In this document: piece by piece, positions 9,199 through 17,665 of the stretch | How the letters are laid out: each line of letters begins with the position of its first letter | Position numbering within the stretch: the first letter of the stretch is position 1 | Translations under genes and position numbers: made by a program | The notes under the pieces: model-generated | Told to the model about the DNA's origin: nothing | The model's input: the letters and a program-made list of their open reading frames with translations, nothing else | Database searches by the model: none | From: Desulfuromonadales bacterium | Lineage (GTDB): Bacteria > Desulfobacterota > Desulfuromonadia > Desulfuromonadales > JAAXQG01 | Length of the DNA: 37,526 bases | NCBI GenBank assembly: GCA_012974445.1 | Contig: JAAXQG010000178.1 | Coordinates: forward strand, 1-37,526 | Reading direction: 5' to 3'

Positions 9199-10647
9199 AT
9201 GGGGAAGGATGAGGCCACCTTGAGGGCACGAATCCTGGTGATCGATGACGATCCCGACATGAGCTGCATCATCGCCGAGCTGGCCGAGGATTCCGGTCAG
9301 GTCGCGCAAGTGGCGGGAACCCTGGGCGCGGGGCTGGAGAAGCTCTCCGACGGGCCCTTCGACCTCGTCTTTCTTGACGTGCGCCTGCCCGACGGCAGCG
9401 GCCTCGACGCCCTGCCCGAGATCCGCAAGGGGCCGGGGCGGCCGGACGTGATCATCATCACCGGGCTGGGTGATCCCGACGGCGCCGAGCTGGCCATCCA
9501 GAACGGGGCCTGGGACTATATCGAGAAGGGCAGCAGCCTTCAGCAGATCCGCTTCTCCATGGAGAGGGCGCTCAGGTACCGGCAGCGCTCCAGTCAGGAA
9601 GGCAGGCTGGTGCTCAAAAGGGAGCGGTTGATCGGGGAGAGCCCCGCTCTCCAGCCCGTGCTCGACAACCTCATCATCGCCGCAGGGGGGGATGCCGGAG
9701 TGCTGGTCACGGGGGAGACGGGGACGGGCAAGGAGGTGGTGGCCCGGACCATCCACGAGAACAGCACCCGGGCCTCCGGACCCTTCGTGGTGCTGGACTG
9801 CGCCTCGCTGCCCGAGAACCTGGTGGAGGGGGAACTCTTCGGCCATCTCAAGGGCTCCTTTACCGGGGCCAGCGCCACGCGCACGGGGCTGGTGGGGCAG
9901 GCCGACGCCGGTACCCTCTTTCTCGATGAGGTGGGGGAGCTTCCCCTGGCCGTCCAGTCCAGCTTTCTTCGGGTGCTCCAGGAAAAACGCTATCGCCCCC
10001 TGGGCTCCACCCGGGAACTCTCAAGCGATTTCCGGCTCATCGCCGCCACAAACCGAGATCTCGTAGCCATGTGCGCCGATGGCAGCTTCCGCACCGACCT
10101 CTACTACCGCCTGAAATCCTGCGCCATCTGCATGCCGCCGCTGCGCGAGCGTCTCGAGGATATTCCGGCCCTGGCGCGCTCCCAGCTCGACCGCATGTGC
10201 CTCGGCTACTCGCTGGACACCAAGGAACTCTCCGAGGAGCTCCTCGGCCTGTTGATGCACTACGACTGGCCCGGAAACGTACGGGAGCTGATCCAGACCC
10301 TGGAGCGCACCCTGATGCGGGGCAAGGACGAAAAGACTCTCTACCCCGAGCACCTCCCCGTAGACATCCGGGCCAAAGCCGCCGGGCGAAGCCTCCAGAA
10401 CGTCTCCCCCCTCCCCAGCCTGGCACCGGGCGAAGAGCGCCCTGAAACCCCGCCCCAACTTTCCGCCGAGACGCTCCCCCCCTTCAAGGACTACCGCAGG
10501 CAAGGGATCGAAGAGCTGGAAAGAGCCTACCTGGACCGGCTCATGGAGCTCTGCGGCGGCTCCATCAAACAGGCCTGCAGCCGCTCCGGCCTCTCGCGAA
10601 CCCGCCTCTATGTGCTGATGAAGCAGTACGGCGTTACCCGCGATTAG
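9199..10647 (+). CDS. NtrC-family sigma-54-dependent response regulator (REC - AAA+ - Fis HTH)
   Basis: ILVIDDDPDMSCI, VTGETGTGKEVVA (Walker A), GSFTGA (sigma-54 contact GAFTGA variant), LFLDEVGELP (Walker B), C-terminal GGSIKQACSRSGLSRTRLYVLMKQYG HTH. Start chosen at ATG 9199; the upstream extension of the ORF to 8062 is antisense to the kinase gene. Confidence 0.93.
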   Translation: MGKDEATLRARILVIDDDPDMSCIIAELAEDSGQVAQVAGTLGAGLEKLSDGPFDLVFLDVRLPDGSGLDALPEIRKGPGRPDVIIITGLGDPDGAELAIQNGAWDYIEKGSSLQQIRFSMERALRYRQRSSQEGRLVLKRERLIGESPALQPVLDNLIIAAGGDAGVLVTGETGTGKEVVARTIHENSTRASGPFVVLDCASLPENLVEGELFGHLKGSFTGASATRTGLVGQADAGTLFLDEVGELPLAVQSSFLRVLQEKRYRPLGSTRELSSDFRLIAATNRDLVAMCADGSFRTDLYYRLKSCAICMPPLRERLEDIPALARSQLDRMCLGYSLDTKELSEELLGLLMHYDWPGNVRELIQTLERTLMRGKDEKTLYPEHLPVDIRAKAAGRSLQNVSPLPSLAPGEERPETPPQLSAETLPPFKDYRRQGIEELERAYLDRLMELCGGSIKQACSRSGLSRTRLYVLMKQYGVTRD

Positions 10648-10669
10648 GAGCCTGCCAGACTCCTAGCAT

Positions 10670-10731
10670 CCCGCTTCTGTGAACAGGGGACGTCCCGCTT
10701 TTATGAACATTGCGTACCGCCTTTGTGAACA
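10670..10731. promoter_or_regulatory. Three direct repeats (consensus CCGCTTYTRTGAACA), candidate upstream activator sites
   Basis: TGAACA cores at 10680-10685, 10704-10709, 10726-10731, spaced 24 and 22 bp; about 85-140 bp upstream of a -24/-12 promoter. Confidence 0.55.
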
Positions 10732-10814
10732 TTTCATTGCCTGTCCCTTTCCTTCATCTGTGCCGCAGGACCGAAAACACTCCTAACCTACCGTAAGCAG
10801 GCCCTTTTCACCCC

Positions 10815-10830
10815 TGGCACGCTCCTTGTA
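10815..10830 (+). promoter_or_regulatory. Sigma-54 (RpoN) promoter TGGCACGCTCCTTGTA
   Basis: TGGCAC-N5-TTG match to the -24/-12 consensus TGGCAC-N5-TTGCW; located between the sigma-54 activator and the TRAP operon. Confidence 0.8.
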
Positions 10831-10930
10831 AAACAGAGTTACCAGGCAGTCGAGAGGGAGCTGCTCCCTCGGCTATGTGGCCCCCGGTGATGCCGGGTGC
10901 ATAACAACGGATGAATTTAGGAGTGTTCCC

Positions 10931-11941
10931 ATGAAACGTATTCTTACCGCCCTGCTCTGTACCCTGGCCCTGCTGGGGCTGAGCGCCTGCAAGGATTCCG
11001 ACAGCGGCAAGGCAGAGACCCTGACCCTGAAGCTGGCGACCCAGCACCCCGTGGAACATATGGCCCACAAATCCGCCGAGCGCATCAAGGCGCGCATCGA
11101 GAAGGAGACCGAGGGGCGCGTGCAGGTCAAGATCTACCCGGCCAACCAGCTCGGAGACGCTTCCCAGCTCTACGAGGAGGTTATCCGCGGTTCCATCGAC
11201 GTCGCCCATATCACCGTACCCGATCAGTTCGACTCCCGTCTGGGTGTGGGCTTCCTCCCCTTCATCGCCCGTGACTACGATCAGATCCGCAAGGTGCTGG
11301 CCAAGGGCTCCTTCATCGACCGGGAAATGGACAAGATGCATGACGCCCTGGGCGTGAAGTACCTCGGATACTACGGCGAAGGCTTCATCGGCGTGGGCAC
11401 CGTCAAGCCCCTTGAGGCCATCACCAAGCCCGGCGCCGATAAGGGGCAGATGATCCGCGTGCCCGGTCTGGATGTGTTCAAGTTCGGCGCCGAGGAACTG
11501 GGTTTCCGCACCACCTCCCTGCCCTATGCCGACACTTACACCGCCCTGCAGACCGGCGTTGTCGACGGCTGGCTCGGAGGCCCCCCCAACCTGAATTACC
11601 TCGGTTTCCGGGACGTTATCAAGAACTTCTACCAGTACAACGTGAACTTTGAAGCCACCCAGTACGTGATGAACAAGGGCATCTTCGAGGGGATCGCCGC
11701 TGCGGACCGCGCCGTCGTCGAGGCAACCTTTAAGGACGAGGGTCAGCAATCCTTTCTGATGGCCGAGAGCGAAGACCAGATGTACCGCAAGAAGCTTCAG
11801 GAAGAGGGCGTCGAGGTTCACACTTTCTCCACCCAAGAGCTTGAGGCCATGGCCGACCATGTACGCAAGCACGCCTGGAAGCGCCTCGAGTCAAATCTGA
11901 CCCCCGAGCTGCTGGACGGCCTGAAGAACTCCTACAACTGA
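10931..11941 (+). CDS. dctP: TRAP transporter substrate-binding protein (DctP family), predicted lipoprotein
   Basis: LSACKDSD lipobox; LKLATQHPVEHMAHKSAERIKARIEKETEGRVQVKIYPANQLGDASQLYEEVIRGSIDVAHI is DctP-like; followed by DctQ and DctM. Confidence 0.93.
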   Translation: MKRILTALLCTLALLGLSACKDSDSGKAETLTLKLATQHPVEHMAHKSAERIKARIEKETEGRVQVKIYPANQLGDASQLYEEVIRGSIDVAHITVPDQFDSRLGVGFLPFIARDYDQIRKVLAKGSFIDREMDKMHDALGVKYLGYYGEGFIGVGTVKPLEAITKPGADKGQMIRVPGLDVFKFGAEELGFRTTSLPYADTYTALQTGVVDGWLGGPPNLNYLGFRDVIKNFYQYNVNFEATQYVMNKGIFEGIAAADRAVVEATFKDEGQQSFLMAESEDQMYRKKLQEEGVEVHTFSTQELEAMADHVRKHAWKRLESNLTPELLDGLKNSYN

Positions 11942-11956
11942 TTAAACACGCAACCC

Positions 11957-11980
11957 TGCGGCGGGGCCCGCCCCGCCGCA
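11957..11980 (+). other. Intercistronic GC-rich hairpin TGCGGCGGGGC-CC-GCCCCGCCGCA
   Basis: Perfect 11-bp inverted repeat with 2-nt centre between dctP and dctQ, not followed by a T-run. Confidence 0.75.
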
Positions 11981-12016
11981 ACCCTTTCCTTAGCCTGAAC
12001 CCAAGGGGACACAGCC

Positions 12017-12532
12017 ATGTTCAAGGACGAAAACCATCCCATAAAGACCTTATGGACGGGTCTCGACCGCTTCCAGAAGCTCATCATGGCTTCCACCAGC
12101 GTCTTTATCGTGGCCATGGTCTGTGTCGCCGTGGTGGCCAGATACGTCTTCAACTCCGACTTCTACGGCTCCGAGGAGCTGATCCAGATGCTCGCCTTCT
12201 GGCTCTACTTCATCGGCGCCGCCCAAGGCTCCCGCGAGCGCAGCCAGATCAGCGCCGACATCATGAGCTGCTACATCAGCTGTGAGCGCAAGGCAAGGCT
12301 CGCCGCCATATTCAAGGATCTCATCACCCTGGCCATCTGCCTGCTGGTCACCTGGTGGTCGATCCAGTTCGTCGCCTGGGGCTTCAAGATGAACCCCCGC
12401 TCTCCGGTCTTTCGCCTGCCCATGCTCATCCCCCATGCGGCCATTGCCCTGGGTTTCATCCTGATGTCCCTCTATCATTTCGTCTATCTCCTCCAGGACA
12501 TCACAACCCACCTTCGCCTCAAGCGGGCCTGA
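12017..12532 (+). CDS. dctQ: TRAP transporter small permease (DctQ family)
   Basis: Short 4-TM protein with EELIQMLAFWLYFIGAAQGSRERSQISADI, DctQ-like; between dctP and dctM. Confidence 0.9.
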   Translation: MFKDENHPIKTLWTGLDRFQKLIMASTSVFIVAMVCVAVVARYVFNSDFYGSEELIQMLAFWLYFIGAAQGSRERSQISADIMSCYISCERKARLAAIFKDLITLAICLLVTWWSIQFVAWGFKMNPRSPVFRLPMLIPHAAIALGFILMSLYHFVYLLQDITTHLRLKRA

Positions 12533-12553
12533 GAGTAGAGAGGAAGATCGACC

Positions 12554-13774
12554 ATGACTGTTGCTTTTGCCATTGGCATTCTCGTCGCCACCCTGATTAT
12601 CGGGGTCCCCATCCCCTTTGCCTTCTTCAGCTCCGGCGCCTACATCATCTACAGCTCCGGTTATGACCCCGGTTTTCTGCTCCCCTTCGGCTTCGCCAAG
12701 ATGAATTCCGTGGTGCTGCTGACCATTCCCCTGTTCATCATGGCGGGGGGAGTCATGGACCGGGGCGGCATCGGGGAGAAGCTCGTGGATCTGGTGGACA
12801 TCATAGCCGGGCGCATCCGGGGCGGTCTGGGCGTCGTCATGGTCATCACCTGTGCCATCTTCGGCGCGGTCTCCGGCTCTTCCTCCGCCACGGTCTCCTG
12901 TATCGGCTCCATCATGATGCCCAAGCTCAAGGCCGCCGGTTACCCCCAGGGACACGCCGCGGCCCTGCTGGCCAGCTCCGGGGTTCTGGGCATCCTGATT
13001 CCGCCGAGCATGCTGATGATCCTCTACGCCTGGATGGGCAACCAGTCGGTACTGGCCTGCTTCCTCTCCGCCTTCGTGCCCGGCCTGATCCTCACGGTGC
13101 TGCTGAGTCTGGTGAACCTCTTTCTGCTACGCAAGAACACGAAGATCAAGGTCAACGAGAGCATCGACATGGCGACCACCGCCAAACTCTTCGCCTCCAA
13201 GAGCGTCAAGGCCTCCCCGGCCCTCATGATGCCCGTGATCATTCTCGGGGGGATCTACGGGGGCATCATGACGCCCACCGAAGCCGCCGCCGTGGCCGTG
13301 CTCTACGCCATCCCCGTGGCCATGTTCGTATACCGGGGGCTTAAGATGCGCAACCTGGTGAGCACCCTCATCGAATCCGCCACCACCACGGGGGTCATCA
13401 TGGTCATGATGTTTGCGGTCATGATCCTCTCACGGCTCTACATCATGGAGAACCTGCCGGACCAGATCATGACGCTGCTGACCTCCATCTCGGAAAACAA
13501 ATTCGTGCTGCTGATGATGATCAACCTCTTCATGCTCATCATGGGCATGCTCATGGACGACGTTTCCGGCGTGCTGCTGGGCACCCCCATTCTGGTCCCC
13601 CTTGTGATGAAGCTGGGCGTGGACCCGGTGCATTTCGCCGCTATCATGGGGGTGAACCTGGGCATGGGCAACGTGACCCCCCCGACGGCTCCCCTGCTCT
13701 ACCTCTCGGGACGCATCTCGGGGGCGCCGGTGACGGAGATGCTCAAGCCGACCCTCTATCTGATCCGGCAGTAG
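12554..13774 (+). CDS. dctM: TRAP transporter large permease (DctM family)
   Basis: LTIPLFIMAGGVMDRGGIGEKLV, GAVSGSSSATVSCIGSIMMP, ILIPPSMLMILYAW, GGIYGGIMTPTEAAAVAVLYA, NLGMGNVTPPTAPLLYL; C-terminus appears short. Confidence 0.93.
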   Translation: MTVAFAIGILVATLIIGVPIPFAFFSSGAYIIYSSGYDPGFLLPFGFAKMNSVVLLTIPLFIMAGGVMDRGGIGEKLVDLVDIIAGRIRGGLGVVMVITCAIFGAVSGSSSATVSCIGSIMMPKLKAAGYPQGHAAALLASSGVLGILIPPSMLMILYAWMGNQSVLACFLSAFVPGLILTVLLSLVNLFLLRKNTKIKVNESIDMATTAKLFASKSVKASPALMMPVIILGGIYGGIMTPTEAAAVAVLYAIPVAMFVYRGLKMRNLVSTLIESATTTGVIMVMMFAVMILSRLYIMENLPDQIMTLLTSISENKFVLLMMINLFMLIMGMLMDDVSGVLLGTPILVPLVMKLGVDPVHFAAIMGVNLGMGNVTPPTAPLLYLSGRISGAPVTEMLKPTLYLIRQ

Positions 13775-13792
13775 GAAAGAGGTCAAAAAACT

Positions 13793-15016
13793 ATGGACAG
13801 CATCAGAGAACTTTACCGCATCGGCCTGGGGCCCAGCTCCAGCCATACCATGGGCCCCCGATTTGCCGCCGAGCGCTTTCTGGAGCGCCAACCGAATGCC
13901 GAGCGCTTCCGCGTCCATCTCTTCGAGAGCATGGGGGCCACGGGCAAGGGGCACCTGACGGACTGGGCCATTGAGCAGGTTCTGGGCAGGGAGCGCACGC
14001 AGATTCTCTGGCGCCCCGAGGAGAAGCTTCCCGGCCACCCCAACGGCCTGATCTTCGAGGCCATAGGCGCCGGGGGAGAGCTTCTCGAGAGCTGGACCGT
14101 CTACAGCATCGGAGGCGGGGCCCTGCGCTGCGAGGGAGCAGAGGATACCCCCGGAAAAAAGATCTACGACCTGCCCGACATGGCCAGCATCATGGCCCGC
14201 TGTGATGACCGCGGCATGACCTACTGGGAATACGTGGAGCAGTGCGAGGGGCCCGAGATATGGGATTTCCTCCAGGAGATCTGGCAGGCTATGGAGCGCT
14301 CCATTGAACAGGGGCTCGATGCCCAGGGGGTCCTGCCGGGCTCCATCGGACTGAGACGCCATGCCTGGAGCTATCTAAACAAGACCAAACTCGCCTCCAG
14401 CGCGATGCAGCAGACAGGGCTGCTGACCGCCTACGCCATGGCCGTCTCGGAGCAGAACGCCGGCGGGGGAACCATCGTCACCGCCCCCACCTGCGGGGCC
14501 TGCGGCATACTGCCCGCCGTGCTCAAGTACCTCAAGCAGAGCCAGGGGCTCAACGAGAAGGCCATCCTGCGCGCCCTGGCCACCGCCGCCCTCTTCGGCA
14601 ACCTGATCAAGCACAACGGCTCCATCTCCGGCGCTGAGGTGGGCTGTCAGGGGGAGGTGGGCTCGGCCTGCGCCATGGCCGCTGCGGCCGCCACCCAGCT
14701 CATGGGCGGAGCCCTTCGCCAGATCGAGTACGCGGCGGAGATGGGCCTGGAGCACCACCTGGGACTCACCTGCGACCCCGTGGACGGCCTGGTGCAGATC
14801 CCCTGCATCGAACGCAACGCCTGCGCCTCCACCCGCGCCGTCGACCTGGCCCAGATGGCTATCCTTTCAGACGGTTCCCACCGCATCAGCTTCGATGAGG
14901 TGATCGCCGTCATGACCCGGACCGGTCATGACCTGCCCAGCCTCTACCGTGAGACCTCCACGGGCGGACTGGCCGTGGCCTACGCGAATCGCAAGGCCTG
15001 CGGGGGCTGTTTTTAG
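13793..15016 (+). CDS. sdaA: L-serine ammonia-lyase (iron-sulfur L-serine dehydratase, single polypeptide)
   Basis: LYRIGLGPSSSHTMGP N-terminus, TAPTCGACGILPAVL, GSISGAEVGCQGEVGSACAMAAAA, GLTCDPVDGLVQIPCIERNA: SDH family with conserved Cys ligands. Confidence 0.93.
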   Translation: MDSIRELYRIGLGPSSSHTMGPRFAAERFLERQPNAERFRVHLFESMGATGKGHLTDWAIEQVLGRERTQILWRPEEKLPGHPNGLIFEAIGAGGELLESWTVYSIGGGALRCEGAEDTPGKKIYDLPDMASIMARCDDRGMTYWEYVEQCEGPEIWDFLQEIWQAMERSIEQGLDAQGVLPGSIGLRRHAWSYLNKTKLASSAMQQTGLLTAYAMAVSEQNAGGGTIVTAPTCGACGILPAVLKYLKQSQGLNEKAILRALATAALFGNLIKHNGSISGAEVGCQGEVGSACAMAAAAATQLMGGALRQIEYAAEMGLEHHLGLTCDPVDGLVQIPCIERNACASTRAVDLAQMAILSDGSHRISFDEVIAVMTRTGHDLPSLYRETSTGGLAVAYANRKACGGCF

Positions 15017-15045
15017 AAGCTGATAGACGAAGACCAAAACGATCG

Positions 15046-15084
15046 AAAAACGGGAGAGGACAATGTGCCTCTGCCGTTTTTTAT
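15046..15084 (+). terminator. Rho-independent terminator after sdaA
   Basis: AAAAACGGgAGAGG-acaatgtg-CCTCTgCCGTTTTTT stem-loop with T-run, about 30 nt past the sdaA stop. Confidence 0.85.
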
Positions 15085-15187
15085 TTATCCGCATCCTAAT
15101 CTGGGCTACCTTCTGCCGGGCTGCCGAACCGGGCCTTGACGCCGCCGGATAATCACAACAAGACAACTGCCGGAGAGCTCAAATACC

Positions 15188-15880
15188 ATGAAACCACAGA
15201 TACTGATCGATACCGCCCCCATCCCCGGGAGCACCGATGAACTCCACCTCCTGGACTGCGGCGACAAGTTCGTCATCAAACTCTCCGATGGCCGCGGCGG
15301 CGAGCTGATGAGCAGCCGCATGCACGGCTCGGAAGATGCGCTGGGAAAGCTGCCCTGCAGGAAGATTGCAGAGCGCAAAGGCGCCCTAGCGCTCATCGGG
15401 GGGCTGGGTATGGGCTTTACCCTGGCGGCGGCCCTGGGGGAGCTTCAGGAGGATGCGCAGCTGGTGGTAGCCGAACTGGTTCCGGGAGTGGTGCGCTGGA
15501 ATCAGGGACCTTTGGGAGAGAAGGCGGGATATCCGCTGGAGGACCCCAGGGCAAGCGTCCACGAGGGGGACGTGATGGAGCTGATGCGAAACAGCGCGGG
15601 GAGCTTCGATGCCATCATGCTGGACGTGGACAACGGCCCCTCGGGTCTGACCCACCTGGACAACAGTCTGCTCTACAACGCCGCAGGAGTGCGCTGCGCC
15701 CTGGATGCGCTTCGCCCGGCAGGGGTACTCGCCTACTGGTCAGCCGGCCCCGATGAGCGCTTCAGCAACCGGCTGCTCGCCATGGGCATCGCCATGGAAG
15801 AGCTGCAAGTCTACGCTCACGGCAAAAAGGGGACGCGGCACACCATCTGGATGGTACGGAAAAACGATGGGAATAAATAG
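15188..15880 (+). CDS. Spermidine synthase-like (SAM/decarboxy-SAM-dependent) protein
   Basis: ALIGGLGMGFTLAAAL glycine motif, VVAELVPGVVRWN, DAIMLDVDNGPSGL, spermine/spermidine synthase-like fold. Confidence 0.7.
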   Translation: MKPQILIDTAPIPGSTDELHLLDCGDKFVIKLSDGRGGELMSSRMHGSEDALGKLPCRKIAERKGALALIGGLGMGFTLAAALGELQEDAQLVVAELVPGVVRWNQGPLGEKAGYPLEDPRASVHEGDVMELMRNSAGSFDAIMLDVDNGPSGLTHLDNSLLYNAAGVRCALDALRPAGVLAYWSAGPDERFSNRLLAMGIAMEELQVYAHGKKGTRHTIWMVRKNDGNK

Positions 15881-15891
15881 GCGCAGCAGGA

Positions 15892-17538
15892 TCAGGCGGC
15901 GCAGGACAGCAGGAGTCTCAAATCATCCAGCATGGCTGTGATGGCACTGTTTCCGGCAATTTGGCACTGTTCATCGAGGACGGATTCGAGGATTTCCCCG
16001 GTAGTCAGGGGATTGGCCAGCACAGCTCTAAAAACAGTGATGATCTCACCCCGATAGCGCCCGGGGGCCAGCCTTGTCCGGGAGACAAAGGTCTTGCCGT
16101 CTTCGCGCTGACGCTTCTGTATATGCTGGTTGATCTGGTCGAGAATTTCATTGCCCTGCCGCTGGGTCTCCGTATCGGCTGCAGCCATGGCCTGCTGGAG
16201 CCAGGCGGGGTTGTAGCGGTAGGTGAGAATGTTCAGCTCCGGCTCGGTGACCAGCTCAAAATCTTCCCGTGCCTCGACCATATCGGCGAAGAGCCTGGCA
16301 CGCTCAATCCCCTGATCCATCAGCAGCTCGTAACCCTTGCGGCCGATGATGGCAAGCCCCGCGTGAACGAGCATGGCCATGCCGGGGCGAGAGCCCTCGA
16401 GGGTGTGGCTGCCCAGATCCTTGGAACCTTTACGCAGAATGTAGGCGGCGTGATGTTCGATGGAGCTGAGGGTCTCGGGATCCTTAAAGACCACCATGCC
16501 TGCCCCCATGGGAACGTAGAGCTGTTTGTGGGCATCTAAGGTGACCGAGTCGGCCCGTTCGATCCCTTTGAGCAGATGGCGGTGGGTAGCGGAGAAGAGG
16601 GTCGGCCCCCCCCAGGCGGCGTCCACGTGAAAGTGGCAGCCCAGCTCCCCGGCCAGGTCGGCCAGGGCATCTAAGGGATCGACATTACCCGTCTCGGTGG
16701 TGCCGCCTATGCCCACCAGAGAAAGGATGCGGATCCCCTCGCCTTGCAACTCGCTGCAGCGCTCGCGAAGTCGCGGCATGTTGATGCGATTGTTCTCGTC
16801 GATATCCACGCCCACCAGGTTCTCGCGGCCGATTCCCAGCAGGTCTGCGGCCTTGCCCAGAGAATAATGCCCCCGCCGGGAGACCAGTACGGCCAGCCCC
16901 TCGCAGTTCAGATGTTTAAGGGCTTTGAGTAGCCCCTCCTGAGCGATTCCCTTGAAGTCACCCGAGGGGCCGCAGAGCCGGTTGCGGGCGGCCCAGAGCG
17001 CCGTGATGTTGGCCACCGTGCCGCCGGAGCAGAAGGCTCCCAGCGCGTGTTCGCTGTCATGAATCCAGCGATCATAGAAGCTGTCTGTTCCCTCATAAAC
17101 CAGGCGGTGAAGCATGGCGAGCACCTGGCGCTCCATGGGGGTAAAAGCCTTGGAGGTCTCAACCTTGACCAGGTTCTGATTGAGCGCGATCATCACCCTT
17201 GCCAGAGGGAGCATGAAATAGGGGATGGCCGAGGTCATGTGACCGATGAAGCCGGGCGCGGCGGTGTGAACCGACTGGGCCACCAGCTTCTCTTTCATGA
17301 ATTCGGTGTAGTCGGAAACGAAGGTGGGATCTTCGGGGATACGCGAGAGGGAGAAATCCTTCTCGATCTCAACCAGGTCACGCTCCAGAGCCACCACGTG
17401 TTCCTGGAGAAAACCCCGAACATCGCCGGAAATAGCCTGATCGATACGCCCCAGGGTGGAATCGGGGGCTTCGGGCACGGTGAAAACCCGATAGAGGCTC
17501 TCAAGGTTGGCCTTGGCGAATGCTCTTAAGGGACTCAT
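15892..17538 (-). CDS. PLP-dependent decarboxylase, PanP-like (putative aspartate 1-decarboxylase)
   Basis: ESLYRVFTVPEAPDSTLGRIDQ…HMTSAIPYFMLPLARVMIALNQNLVKVETSKAFTPMERQVL; FHVDAAWGG and DAHKQLYVPMGAG (PLP lysine). Start chosen at ATG 17538 (…MSPLRAFAKANLES). Confidence 0.82.
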   Translation of the reverse strand: MSPLRAFAKANLESLYRVFTVPEAPDSTLGRIDQAISGDVRGFLQEHVVALERDLVEIEKDFSLSRIPEDPTFVSDYTEFMKEKLVAQSVHTAAPGFIGHMTSAIPYFMLPLARVMIALNQNLVKVETSKAFTPMERQVLAMLHRLVYEGTDSFYDRWIHDSEHALGAFCSGGTVANITALWAARNRLCGPSGDFKGIAQEGLLKALKHLNCEGLAVLVSRRGHYSLGKAADLLGIGRENLVGVDIDENNRINMPRLRERCSELQGEGIRILSLVGIGGTTETGNVDPLDALADLAGELGCHFHVDAAWGGPTLFSATHRHLLKGIERADSVTLDAHKQLYVPMGAGMVVFKDPETLSSIEHHAAYILRKGSKDLGSHTLEGSRPGMAMLVHAGLAIIGRKGYELLMDQGIERARLFADMVEAREDFELVTEPELNILTYRYNPAWLQQAMAAADTETQRQGNEILDQINQHIQKRQREDGKTFVSRTRLAPGRYRGEIITVFRAVLANPLTTGEILESVLDEQCQIAGNSAITAMLDDLRLLLSCAA

Positions 17539-17665
17539 CGAAAAAAGGGCCCTTTTCCGGGGCGAAGGGTTGAGATCAATGGTCTTTTTTGCGCCCTGTC
17601 GCAGCGCGCGAAAAGCCGACTTCCTCGTATACAGCCCCCCTCCCCCGCTGTCAAACAAAAATCCC

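Noticed and set aside
12050-12955. 301-aa minus-strand ORF opposite dctQ/dctM
   Set aside because: Antisense shadow, D/G/H-rich, no recognisable family
15940-15975. Direct repeat TGGCACTGTT…TGGCACTGTT that resembles half of a sigma-54 promoter
   Set aside because: Lies within the 3' coding end of the PanP-like gene and lacks the -12 TTGC element at the right spacing
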